64,000 nt of DNA from an uncultured Bacilli bacterium (GTDB lineage: Bacteria; Bacillota_I; Bacilli_A; RF39; UBA660), in assembly GCA_948497845.1 (NCBI GenBank), contig CAOOMX010000001.1, positions 16,245-80,244 on the forward strand, written 5' to 3'. This document shows positions 8,386 to 16,900 of this stretch, piece by piece. The position numbers were made by a program, and so were the translations under genes. The stretch's first letter is position 1; the number at the start of each line of letters is the position of its first letter. The notes under the pieces were generated by a model. It saw only the letters and a program-made list of their open reading frames with translations. It was not told the origin of the DNA and searched no databases.

Positions 8386-9522
8386 GTGAATAATAATTAT
8401 GCACAAACAGACACTAGAGTATTGCAAATTCCTATTGAAGATATTATACCTAATCGTTTTCAACCAAGACTTACTTTTGATAATAAGTCATTAGAGGAAC
8501 TTGCGCTTTCTATTAAGCAACATGGGATTATTCAACCCCTAGTTTTAAGACGCGTTGGAGATAAATATGAGATAATTGCTGGAGAACGAAGATATAAAGC
8601 TGCTACAATGGCAGGGCTCGCAAGTGTTCCAGCTATTTTAAGTGACATGGATGATAATACAAGTGCTGAAGTTGCCATTGTAGAAAATGTACAACGAAAA
8701 GATTTGACTGCTATCGAAGAGGCTAAATCTTTTAAGGCTTTATTAGAAAAAGGCTATATGACCCAAGAAGAATTATCTAAAAAAATGGGTCTTTCGCAAG
8801 CTGCTATTTCTAATAAATTACGTTTGTTAACTCTTGATGAATCTGTTCAACAAGCGATTTTGCAAGAAAAAATAAGTGAAAGACACGCCAGAAGTCTATT
8901 AAAAATTAAGTCTTTAGAAGATCAAAAGACGATGCTAAGTAGAATAATAAATGAAAGATTAACTGTTCGTCAGTTAGAAGAGGAAATAAAGAAAATGATA
9001 GGAAATGATACAGAAACCGATGTACCTATAGTTAATACACCAGATTTAGATCAAATGTTAAAGGCTGCTGTAGACATAGCTAAACCAGCAGAAATGAAAA
9101 CGCAAGCCGATTCCTTTGATATTTTGAAAAATGCTGAAACTCCTCAGGAATTAGCTCCAGAAAAAATAAAAGAAGCAGAAAAAATGCCTAATAAGTTCTT
9201 TAATTTTTTAGAGGATGAAGCTGCTAATATGAGTATGGAAGATGATATTTTATCATTTAAATCTTTGATTGATACAGATGAACCAAAAGAGGAAAAGAAA
9301 GCAGAATCATTAGTAAATGTTAGTGATGATATTGAAATGCTAGATGATTTTATTATTCCTTCTGTTAAAGAAAATACAGCTGTAAATGATGATAGTTATT
9401 TAGGTAATATTATTTCAACGATAAGAAATTTACATTTAGATAGTGATAAAGTTAAAGTTGAAGAAATTAATTTACCAGCAGAATACCATATCAATATAGT
9501 CATTAAAAAAGATAAATTATAG
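8386..9522 (+). CDS. noc: Nucleoid occlusion protein Noc (ParB/CTPase fold)
   Basis: This 378-residue ParB-family protein has the CTP-binding motifs GERRYKA (67-73) and ENVQRKDL (100-107) and a helix-turn-helix at about 126-148. At the four positions that separate Noc from ParB DNA specificity it has Gln138, Lys144, Thr149 and Arg166, so three of four match Noc. A perfect Noc site lies at 5210-5231 and the gene position (after rsmG) is that of noc. It differs from Bacillus Noc in lacking an obvious N-terminal amphipathic membrane helix and in having an acidic linker of roughly 130 residues before a short C-terminal domain. Soj and Spo0J genes do not follow. Start is GTG 8386. Confidence 0.85.
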   Translation: MNNNYAQTDTRVLQIPIEDIIPNRFQPRLTFDNKSLEELALSIKQHGIIQPLVLRRVGDKYEIIAGERRYKAATMAGLASVPAILSDMDDNTSAEVAIVENVQRKDLTAIEEAKSFKALLEKGYMTQEELSKKMGLSQAAISNKLRLLTLDESVQQAILQEKISERHARSLLKIKSLEDQKTMLSRIINERLTVRQLEEEIKKMIGNDTETDVPIVNTPDLDQMLKAAVDIAKPAEMKTQADSFDILKNAETPQELAPEKIKEAEKMPNKFFNFLEDEAANMSMEDDILSFKSLIDTDEPKEEKKAESLVNVSDDIEMLDDFIIPSVKENTAVNDDSYLGNIISTIRNLHLDSDKVKVEEINLPAEYHINIVIKKDKL

Positions 9523-9587
9523 AAGCATATATTGGATAGTATATGTTTTTTTGTTTATATGTGTTATATTAGTAAACAAGTGATGGT

Positions 9588-10646
9588 ATGAAAGATAAAA
9601 ATATAGGAAATGAAATTTATAGGTTAAGGAAAGAAAAGAATCTTACGCAAAATGATTTAGCAGAAAAGATGCATGTTTCAAGAGAAACTATTAGTAAGTG
9701 GGAAAGAAATATTGTTTTGCCTGATATAAAGTCTATAGGAAAACTGTGTAAGGAATTGGATTGTTCTTATGATTCATTTTTAGGGATGGAACATAAGAAA
9801 AAAGAAGAAGTTGTTTTGGATTTTTATAAGATTAAATGGCAAAATAAAAAAAGAATAAAATTTTTAATTATATTTTTTATTGGAGTAATACTTCTTTTCT
9901 TAGGTTATTATTTTTTCAATACTTATCGACAAATTCACATATATAAAATAACAGGAACAAGTGATAATATAAATATTAATGAGGGGTTAGTCGTAAGAAG
10001 TTACGATAAGATATATTTTAATTTAGGGAATATTGAAGTATTTGATGAAGAAATTAAAGGATTAGAATTGTATACAGAAGAAAAAAGTATTTTTAAAACG
10101 GATGGTAATACAATATTTATTTCTGATTTTTCTGGCTATAATGAGTATTTTGATCATAAAGAATTTATGAAATATATTGATCGTTTATATTTGAAAGTTA
10201 TTTATGAAAATGAAGAAGATATTCTTAAATTAGATATAAAAGAGATTTATGTGAATGTTGATTTATCTTTTAAGGAAAAGCCAGTCATAGAAGATAATAC
10301 ACAAGATTTATTAGAAGTACGTAGTCGTTATGAAGAACAAATTAATGATATAAAAAAATCTTTTCAGTATGAAAATAATGAATATCTTTATCAAGAAGAT
10401 CGTTTAAGAATAACTTATAACGATGAAGAAAAATTAATAAAAGTATCTAAAGGCAAAGAGAAAAAAGAAGAGTGGGAATTTAGTTTTTTGGATGAAATAA
10501 TGGCATACTCTATTTATGAAGGAGATACTTTAAGAGAATATATTAGAATCTATGGCGTAGAAAATCCTACTTTTAATCGAAATGAAGAATTAGGTAAAGA
10601 AAAATTGCAAGAGTTTTTTTCTATATTAGATAAAGTTTTAAAATAG
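9588..10646 (+). CDS. Membrane-anchored XRE-family regulator
   Basis: The 352-residue protein begins with an XRE helix-turn-helix (about residues 8-62, including MHVSRETISKWERN). A cytosolic linker and one hydrophobic segment near residues 88-108 follow, then a 240-residue charged extracytoplasmic domain without a family I recognise. This layout suggests a one-component regulator that senses an external or envelope signal. It is followed by a large hairpin, a secreted protein and an ABC transporter, and these are its likely targets. The domain assignment is clear; the signal is unknown. Confidence 0.75.
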   Translation: MKDKNIGNEIYRLRKEKNLTQNDLAEKMHVSRETISKWERNIVLPDIKSIGKLCKELDCSYDSFLGMEHKKKEEVVLDFYKIKWQNKKRIKFLIIFFIGVILLFLGYYFFNTYRQIHIYKITGTSDNININEGLVVRSYDKIYFNLGNIEVFDEEIKGLELYTEEKSIFKTDGNTIFISDFSGYNEYFDHKEFMKYIDRLYLKVIYENEEDILKLDIKEIYVNVDLSFKEKPVIEDNTQDLLEVRSRYEEQINDIKKSFQYENNEYLYQEDRLRITYNDEEKLIKVSKGKEKKEEWEFSFLDEIMAYSIYEGDTLREYIRIYGVENPTFNRNEELGKEKLQEFFSILDKVLK

Positions 10647-10664
10647 GATAAAGCTAGCTAAAAT

Positions 10665-10731
10665 AATGTAATGGGCTTTATAAGTCCACGAACGAAGATT
10701 TGTGGACTTAATATTACCGTTACATTTTTTT
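10665..10731 (+). terminator. Large two-part hairpin ending in a T-run
   Basis: An outer ten-base-pair stem (10665-10674 with 10717-10726, one G-U pair) encloses a nine-base-pair stem TAAGTCCAC/GTGGACTTA (10681-10689 with 10702-10710). Seven T residues follow. It terminates the regulator transcript or acts as an attenuator for the downstream genes. An ATG in the 5-prime arm is not a credible start. Confidence 0.8.
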
Positions 10732-10747
10732 GTTATTGTGTTATATT

Positions 10748-10777
10748 TTTTTTAACAGATGATAGTTTGTTAAAAAA
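10748..10777. promoter_or_regulatory. Operator-like inverted repeat
   Basis: TTTTTTAACA (10748-10757) and TGTTAAAAAA (10768-10777) form perfect ten-base arms with centres two helical turns apart. It lies between the hairpin and the secreted-protein gene and is a candidate binding site for the adjacent XRE regulator. Confidence 0.45.
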
Positions 10778-10856
10778 TAGTAATCAGAGTAGTATTATAG
10801 GAGTAGTATTACCTTTTATCAATTATTTTGAAATCGATTACAGAAAGGAGGTACAG

Positions 10857-11279
10857 ATGAAAAAAATTAAGAAAGCATTTATTGGTATAATGATTATTTC
10901 TATAATTTGCGTTATTGGAATTGTTAAAACAATGGCATCTACTGATCAATTTAGTTATAATATTAAATCAACAAAAACTCATACTTCTTCTCAAACGTAC
11001 AAGCTAACTGATAAGGATAATTTTAAATATACAAATAAAATTAATCGTATTACTCATGTAGCTGAAAAAGGGTATTTTTTACGAATAACCATTCAAAAGT
11101 CGAAACTTGCTGGATTGGCATGGACTGGTGTATCAACATATAATTATTATAATATTGAAGCAGGCCAAAATATAAATGCTGATTATGGAAATAATCTTGG
11201 TCAAGGAACTTATCGTTATTACATTTATAACGAAGGGGCTGAAGAGATATCTGCAACTATGTATACAAATATTTATTAA
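10857..11279 (+). CDS. Small secreted protein of unknown function
   Basis: ATG 10857 has a near-perfect AAAGGAGGT ribosome-binding site and gives a 140-residue protein. Residues 1-27 form a signal peptide with a likely cleavage site after KTMAS. The mature part of about 113 residues has no cysteine, is rich in Tyr, Asn and Thr, and looks beta-structured. I do not recognise a family with confidence; the layout recalls small DUF2712-type secreted proteins that sit beside ABC transporters. It could be a bacteriocin-like, signalling or envelope protein. The next three genes encode an ABC transporter on the same strand. Confidence 0.65.
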   Translation: MKKIKKAFIGIMIISIICVIGIVKTMASTDQFSYNIKSTKTHTSSQTYKLTDKDNFKYTNKINRITHVAEKGYFLRITIQKSKLAGLAWTGVSTYNYYNIEAGQNINADYGNNLGQGTYRYYIYNEGAEEISATMYTNIY

Positions 11280-11280
11280 A

Positions 11281-11324
11281 AAGATGAGGCAGATGAGACG
11301 GATGCTTTTTCTGCCCTCTTTTCT
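11281..11324 (+). terminator. Imperfect hairpin between secreted-protein gene and ABC ATPase gene
   Basis: GAGGCAG (11286-11292) pairs with CTGCCCTC (11311-11318) with one bulge, followed by TTTTCT. A partial terminator here would make the secreted protein more abundant than the transporter. Confidence 0.5.
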
Positions 11325-11345
11325 AATATGAAAGAGAGGTAAATA

Positions 11346-12014
11346 ATGAAATTAGAAGATATTGTTAAGACATATATTAGTGAGAGTAAGAAGCAAGTTA
11401 GGGCTTTAAATGGAATAGATGCTTTTTTTGAAAAAGGAAAGCTTTATGCTATTATGGGGGAAAGTGGCAGTGGTAAAACAACTTTAATTAATATATTGGG
11501 ATTAATAGATAATGCTACAAGAGGTAAGTATTTTTTTGATGGTGTGGAAGTTAATAAATTAAAAGAAAGAGAATTAGCAAGAGTTAGAAATCAAAAAATT
11601 GGCTTTGTTTTTCAAAATTATTATTTAAATGATAATTTAACAGCCTTAGAAAATGTTCTTTTACCCACTTTAATAAATAAAGATTTGAATAAGGATACTG
11701 CTAAGAATAGAGCTATTTCCTTGTTTGAAAAATTTAATTTAAGTGAAAGAATGAATCATTATCCTGGTGAATTATCTGGTGGTGAAGCACAAAGAGTTAG
11801 TTTAATAAGAGCTTTAATTAATGATCCAACTTATATTTTAGCTGATGAGCCAACTGGTAATTTAGATCCTAAAAATACTAAATTAATTCTTAAGTATTTA
11901 AAAGAGATTAGTAAAGATAAATGTGTTATTGTTGTTACTCATAATGAAGATGTAAAAAAGTATAGCGATAAAATTTTATATTTAGATAAAGGAGTATGGA
12001 GTAATGAAGGTTAA
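11346..12014 (+). CDS. ABC transporter ATP-binding protein (MacB/LolD type)
   Basis: This 222-residue ATPase has Walker A GESGSGKT at residues 38-45, the Q-loop, the signature LSGGEAQR near 142 and Walker B ILADEPTGNLD near 160. The sequence is typical of the MacB/LolD/FtsE group, which pairs with FtsX-like permeases in peptide export, peptide resistance or lipoprotein handling rather than classical import. It overlaps the permease gene by 11 bases. With the upstream secreted protein it suggests an export or self-protection module; this is inference from position. Confidence 0.9.
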   Translation: MKLEDIVKTYISESKKQVRALNGIDAFFEKGKLYAIMGESGSGKTTLINILGLIDNATRGKYFFDGVEVNKLKERELARVRNQKIGFVFQNYYLNDNLTALENVLLPTLINKDLNKDTAKNRAISLFEKFNLSERMNHYPGELSGGEAQRVSLIRALINDPTYILADEPTGNLDPKNTKLILKYLKEISKDKCVIVVTHNEDVKKYSDKILYLDKGVWSNEG

Positions 12015-13197
12015 AGAAAATATAAAATTGGCTCTTAAATCATTAAAGAGATTAACCTTGAAGAAAAAGATTTTTGTTGCTTTAGAAATAGTTCTTTTAA
12101 TATTAATGCTTGCTCCTTTTACTTTCTATTTAATATATAATCATTTTGAAAAAATAATGGAAACGTATCAGTTTGATTATAAACAAGTTGCGATATATGG
12201 AACGACAAGTAAGTATGAAGAATATGATAAAATAATATCTCAATATGATAATAAACATGTTACATATATTGATAAAGGTAAGGGTGCTTATTTATCGGCG
12301 AAAGATTCTGTAAATAATTATAGTTTTGTTTTACAAAGAGGAGTAAAAGGTTTTATTCCAATTACAACTAATGGTAAGACAATTGAAGATAAAAATGATA
12401 TCATTTGTCCAGAAATGTTTTTTGAAAAATTTTTTTATCCAGATGCTTTATCAAATAATTTAATTGATTTTAGAAAAGATATTGCTAATGAAACTGTAGT
12501 TCTTAAATTTTATGATGAATATACAGATACTGAATTAGTAAAAGAATTTTATTTAAAAGATACTTATAATGCAGATGCTTATTATACATATAATAGTTGT
12601 TTTATTAATAATGATACGTTTGAGGAAATATATGATGCGATGTCTTATCAAAATAATTATGATGAAAATGCTATGGTAATGTTGTATACACTTTATGTTG
12701 ATGAAACAAAAAATGTTGCAGAGGTAGTTAATTTTTTAAACGAAAATAATATTCCTAATAGTGTTGCTTTTAGTATGAATGATTTTATTGCTTATAGTTT
12801 AGCTTTATCCTTTTTTCTATTAATTTTAATGATTGTTATTTCTTCCTTCTTAATTATGAAATTTATTAAAGATTATTATGAAGAAGAGTATAGAAATATT
12901 GCTTTATATAAAGCTTTAGGGTTTAATAATCAAGATATAATTAATATTATTTTTTGGGAAATAATGTGTTTATTAATTTTTTCTTTAGTTGTGGCATTTA
13001 TTATATTTATAGTAGTAAAAATAGGTTTATTAATATATTTTAAACGCTATATTTCGTTTAGAACAATGAAAATATTTTTTCCAATAGTTCCTGTAATTGT
13101 GTATTATGCTGTTCTTGCTTTTTCTTCCTATAAATTTTTACAAATAGATATTAATAAAATAGTTGATTATTCTATAAAAGAGATAGGGGAATTATAA
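12004..13197 (+). CDS. FtsX-like ABC transporter permease
   Basis: This 397-residue membrane protein has one N-terminal hydrophobic segment (about 24-46), a large extracytoplasmic domain (about 47-260) and three C-terminal membrane segments (about 262-286, 318-345 and 357-380). This is the FtsX/MacB permease layout. The motif EEEYRNIALYKALGFNNQDI between the second and third segments matches the cytosolic coupling region that contacts the ATPase. The start overlaps the ATPase gene and the stop overlaps the next gene start in TAATGA. Confidence 0.85.
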   Translation: MKVKENIKLALKSLKRLTLKKKIFVALEIVLLILMLAPFTFYLIYNHFEKIMETYQFDYKQVAIYGTTSKYEEYDKIISQYDNKHVTYIDKGKGAYLSAKDSVNNYSFVLQRGVKGFIPITTNGKTIEDKNDIICPEMFFEKFFYPDALSNNLIDFRKDIANETVVLKFYDEYTDTELVKEFYLKDTYNADAYYTYNSCFINNDTFEEIYDAMSYQNNYDENAMVMLYTLYVDETKNVAEVVNFLNENNIPNSVAFSMNDFIAYSLALSFFLLILMIVISSFLIMKFIKDYYEEEYRNIALYKALGFNNQDIINIIFWEIMCLLIFSLVVAFIIFIVVKIGLLIYFKRYISFRTMKIFFPIVPVIVYYAVLAFSSYKFLQIDINKIVDYSIKEIGEL

Positions 13198-13856
13198 TGA
13201 TTAAAGGGTTAATTTATAAAAAAGGATTAATAAAGATGTTATTTTATATGTTAATTCTATTTCTTATCTATTTTTGTATAGCTATATATCAAAACAATGT
13301 TACTAATAAAATTGATGCGTATATAAATAAAGAAGAATTTAGAGCTTTAACTGTATATCATTATTTAGAACAAGACGTAGTAGATTTGTATACTGATAGA
13401 ATAGAGAGTATTCATAGAGATAGTAATACATCTATTATTGTTTTTAAAACCGTTAATGATTTAAATTATTTTTTAGATAACTCTGGAGAAAAAGATACTT
13501 TTAATATAGTTCCAGATCAAATTCCAGGAGAATTTTCAAAAATATGTACTACAGTTCTAATTTATATTTTGTATGTTTTATCTTTTATTTTAGTTATTAT
13601 CTTTTCTTTAAATTACTATCGACAGACGATTAAGAATTGGAAATTATTTATTATTTTAGGTTATAGTAAACGAATGCTATCTTTTATTTCCTTTTTAATT
13701 TTATTAGTTTTATATAGTATTGTTTATACAGTATTACTTATTTTATCAAAATTCTTATTTTCTTTAGATTATAATTTTATATTACTTTTCTTAATTGCCT
13801 TGGCAATATATATTGCTTTACGAATTTGTGCTAGTTTAGTTAAGATAAAAGGATAA
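13197..13856 (+). CDS. Half-size FtsX-like membrane protein
   Basis: This 219-residue protein repeats the layout of its neighbour on a smaller scale. It has an N-terminal membrane segment (about 12-30), a short extracytoplasmic part (about 31-115) and three C-terminal membrane segments with a coupling-like stretch NWKLFIILGYSKRML. It is probably the second permease subunit, pairing with the full-size permease around the ATPase. The start overlaps the previous stop by one base. The gene ends inside a bidirectional terminator. Confidence 0.7.
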   Translation: MIKGLIYKKGLIKMLFYMLILFLIYFCIAIYQNNVTNKIDAYINKEEFRALTVYHYLEQDVVDLYTDRIESIHRDSNTSIIVFKTVNDLNYFLDNSGEKDTFNIVPDQIPGEFSKICTTVLIYILYVLSFILVIIFSLNYYRQTIKNWKLFIILGYSKRMLSFISFLILLVLYSIVYTVLLILSKFLFSLDYNFILLFLIALAIYIALRICASLVKIKG

Positions 13857-13881
13857 AGACTTTAATTTTCTTTATCCTTTT
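13847..13881. terminator. Bidirectional terminator between convergent genes
   Basis: AAAAGGATAAAG (13847-13858) and CTTTATCCTTTT (13870-13881) are perfect 12-base complements. The arms overlap the ends of the + strand permease gene and the - strand PBP gene. Confidence 0.85.
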
Positions 13882-15813
13882 CTTCTTTATTTACAAATTG
13901 TTCTTTTAGATAATTAGGTTCTGATCCTTTTAAGTAGTAAAATAATGTTGCTTTGTTAGAATCGTTGGTGGATGCTCCAGTAATTGCGTGAAGAGGTAAT
14001 GCTACTACATTTTTAGGAGTTTCATACCAAGTTGTTTCTGTTTCTTTTAAAGCATCTTCAATGGTATCTGCCCAGGCGTTTTTAGCACTATTTCGTACTG
14101 CATTATTCATTTTTTCATTGTTATCATAACCCATCCAAGTCATAACTAAAGCATCTTTATTGTATCCAACAATCCAATAATCTGTATTCGTTGTACCTGT
14201 TTTTATAGCATATTTATTTGTTAGTTTCTTTTTAATATTTAATGCTGTTGGAGTTGTATAATCTACAAAGGCACTATTCGTTGTTGAGGTTAGTAATTCA
14301 TTTAAAATGTAAGTGTAGTTTGGATTTAGAACCAGTGTTTTTTCTTTTTCATGCTCATATAGAATGTTTCCTTCTAAATCCTCAATTCTTTCTATAAAAT
14401 ATAAATCTTTTTTATACCCTCCGGAAGCAAAAGTTGTATAACCGGTTGCATAATCAATTAAATTAATTTCACTTGTTCCAAGAGGTAAAGACGCTACTTC
14501 ATTTAAATCTTCTTTTATACCTGTTCTATTAGCAACTTCAACCATTTTATCAAGACCTAAAAAAAGATGGGTTTTAACAGCATATATATTATCAGAGAAA
14601 GCTACAGCAGCTGCCATTGTAATGTTTTTTTCTGCGTAAACATCACTTGCATTATTAGGAGCATAGGTTTGGCCATTTGATAAATTGAAAGTAGTAGGTT
14701 CACTAGAAAAAGTTGATGACATTGTTAAATTGTTTTCTAAAGCAGCATAATATAAAAAAGGTTTCATTGTTGATCCAACTTGTCTTTTGGAATTTAATGC
14801 TCTATTATATTGACTTTTAGCATAGTTCATTCCTCCGGTTAAAGCTCTTACAGCTCCAGTGTTTGGATCTACGATTATACTGGCTACTTGTACATTTTCA
14901 TCTTTCGTATTTTCTAATATGTTTTCTTCCATATCTTTTTGTGCTTCTAAATCTAAAGTTGTATATATTTTTATACCACCTGATTCCATTAAAGAAGTGG
15001 GTATTTCTTTTAATGACTTTAATTCTTTTATGACAGCATCTTGATAGTACATTAACATTTGTAAATTATTTTCAGTAGATTTTCCATAAATGGGAATGTC
15101 TTGTTCAAATAAATGATCATAAGTAACTTGGTCTATATAATTGTTATTTAGCATACTTTTAGCTACCACTTTTGCTCTTTTTATACAATTTTCATAACTC
15201 GTCACAGGGTTGTTCTTACTAGGATTTTTAGGTATGCCTGCAAGCATAATGGCCTCCTCCAAAGTAAGTTCATTTGCTTTTTTATTAAAGTAGTAGCTGG
15301 CAGCGTTAACAATCCCTAAGTTTCCCTGCCCATAATTAATAAATATCCTTCTAAAATTTCATCTTTATCATAATGTACTTCAAGTTCTAATGTTAAAAAT
15401 GCTTCTTCAATTTTTCTTGACCAGTTTTGATCAAAGTCTAAATATAAATTTTTTACATATTGTTGTGATATGGTTGAAGCTCCTTGTACAATTCCACCCT
15501 TTTTTATGTTTAACATCATAGCTTTGGCTATTCTTAAATAATCAAAACCATTGTGTTGGTAAAAGTTCTTGTCTTCAACTGCTATAACAGCATTTTTTAA
15601 ATGTTCACTAATGTCTTCGATATTCGCCCATTCATTAGAACTAGATCCTTGATAGATTAAGTTATCTTGATTATCAAATATATACATGCTACCACTTTTT
15701 TTAAGATCTAGCTTAGGGCTTAAATAAGCATATGTATAGAGGGCTGTAATGATAACAATAAAACTTATGAAACCAAATATAGCCATTTTTATAGAAAATT
15801 TTAGAAATCGCAT
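13862..15813 (-). pseudogene. Class A penicillin-binding protein (PBP1-type), frameshifted
   Basis: Read together, the two frames give a bifunctional peptidoglycan synthase. The N-terminal part has a membrane anchor and the glycosyltransferase motifs EDKNFYQHNG, GASTISQQ and RKIEEAF. The C-terminal part has an intact transpeptidase with STMK, SDN and KTGT. Near 15335-15345 the frame breaks inside motif V. GYL should continue as a YLN-x-NYGQGN-like stretch, but about seven bases are missing and the first frame stops soon after. The downstream frame resumes with NYGQGNLGIVNAA. ATG 15813 has AGGTGAG upstream. Both halves are otherwise well preserved, so the break is recent or an assembly error. 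Confidence 0.8.
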
Positions 15814-15871
15814 GAATCTCACCTATTGATAGTATGGATAAGACTTTTTAAAATATAAGTTTTTTCTATGT

Positions 15872-15900
15872 TTTACTTCTTAAACTTTACGTGTTATACT
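15872..15900 (+). promoter_or_regulatory. Promoter of the 15924 gene
   Basis: TTTACT (15872-15877) and TATACT (15895-15900) are spaced by 17 bases. The promoter is divergent from the PBP gene. Confidence 0.6.
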
Positions 15901-15923
15901 AATCGTAAAGGAAAGTGGTTTTA

Positions 15924-16496
15924 ATGAAAAAGGATAGTAAAGTGGAGAATAGCGAAAAAAAGAAGCAAGTGAAAAAAACAAGTACTAAAAAAGCTTCTAC
16001 TTCAAAGAAAAAGGTAGAAGAAAAAGTTGTTCCTGAAAATATTACAGATGAGAAAAAACAAGAAGTGATTGAAAAGACGAAAAAATTAGACAAAGCAAAA
16101 TTAGCTGCAATGATGTGTATTATTCTTGTGGCGGCCTGTGTTTTTGCTATAGAAAAGTTTAACATTCGTAATAATGGAACGAATAAGTGTGCTCATACCC
16201 TAATTTATGATGATGAGCAAGATCCTGGTGCTACTTATGAAATGTGTATTTCTAAAAAGAATGATATTATTGTTACTAGAAAGCCTAAAGATGATAAAGA
16301 AGGAATTACAATAGAAAATATCCAATTTAAAGAAGAAAATAAGAAATATATTGATTTATTTATGGAAAGATATGTAGGTAAGAAGAAAAAAGTTGAGTTA
16401 AAGATATCTGATATTTATATGTGGAGCAATGAAGATAGAGTTATTTTTCAATCTGTTTTATATAATGATGAGGCATTTTTAGATACTTTGAAATAA
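15924..16496 (+). CDS. Membrane-anchored hypothetical protein with lysine-rich N-terminus
   Basis: I do not recognise this 190-residue protein. The first 60 residues are almost entirely Lys, Glu, Thr and Ser, followed by one hydrophobic segment at about 60-80 and an extracytoplasmic domain of about 110 residues. The basic N-terminus should stay in the cytoplasm. ATG 15924 is preceded by AAAGGAAAG. The gene has its own promoter and stands just before the DUF1934-argS-rpoE block. Confidence 0.6.
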   Translation: MKKDSKVENSEKKKQVKKTSTKKASTSKKKVEEKVVPENITDEKKQEVIEKTKKLDKAKLAAMMCIILVAACVFAIEKFNIRNNGTNKCAHTLIYDDEQDPGATYEMCISKKNDIIVTRKPKDDKEGITIENIQFKEENKKYIDLFMERYVGKKKKVELKISDIYMWSNEDRVIFQSVLYNDEAFLDTLK

Positions 16497-16502
16497 AATT
16501 TA

Positions 16503-16531
16503 TTTACTTATCCTTTTTTACTTGTTATAAT
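16503..16531 (+). promoter_or_regulatory. Promoter of the DUF1934-argS-rpoE operon
   Basis: TTTACT (16503-16508) and a perfect TATAAT (16526-16531) are spaced by 17 bases, 25 bases before the first start codon. Confidence 0.65.
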
Positions 16532-16555
16532 CTATGGAAAAAGAGAGGAAAATTC

Positions 16556-16894
16556 ATGAAAAAACGAGTAGATTGGGTTTTAAAGAACAATTCATATGAA
16601 ATAGTGGTTAATTCTGGAATTATGAGTGAATTTATACCTAAAAAAGAGATTGTTGTTTATGAAAATGATGCAAAGAATAAAATAGACATAGCAGCTAGAA
16701 TATACGAGAGGCAGTGTAGTGATTATGTAATGACTGTGGATTTTAAAAAGGGAATTTGTTCTTTTGTTTTTTCAAGTGAAGATAAATGTAGTTTTGATGT
16801 AAAGGCAAGTTTTTTGGAGACAAAAAATAGTATTGTTTTAAAATATAGTCTTGATGAAGATGAAAAAGAAATTATAGTTAGTTGGAAGGATTAG
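16556..16894 (+). CDS. DUF1934 (YwiB-like) beta-barrel protein
   Basis: This 112-residue protein is predicted to be all-beta and matches the DUF1934/YwiB family in length, pattern and position. In Bacillus the family member also lies directly upstream of argS. The family adopts a small lipocalin-like barrel, and its role is not established. AGAGAGG upstream of ATG 16556 is the ribosome-binding site. Six bases separate it from argS, so the genes are cotranscribed. Confidence 0.7.
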   Translation: MKKRVDWVLKNNSYEIVVNSGIMSEFIPKKEIVVYENDAKNKIDIAARIYERQCSDYVMTVDFKKGICSFVFSSEDKCSFDVKASFLETKNSIVLKYSLDEDEKEIIVSWKD

Positions 16895-16900
16895 ATAAAA

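Noticed and set aside
10671..10856. In-frame extension upstream of the secreted-protein gene beginning at ATG 10671
   Set aside because: The ATG lies in the 5-prime arm of a hairpin, has no SD, and the translated stretch is not protein-like; a strong SD and signal peptide define ATG 10857.
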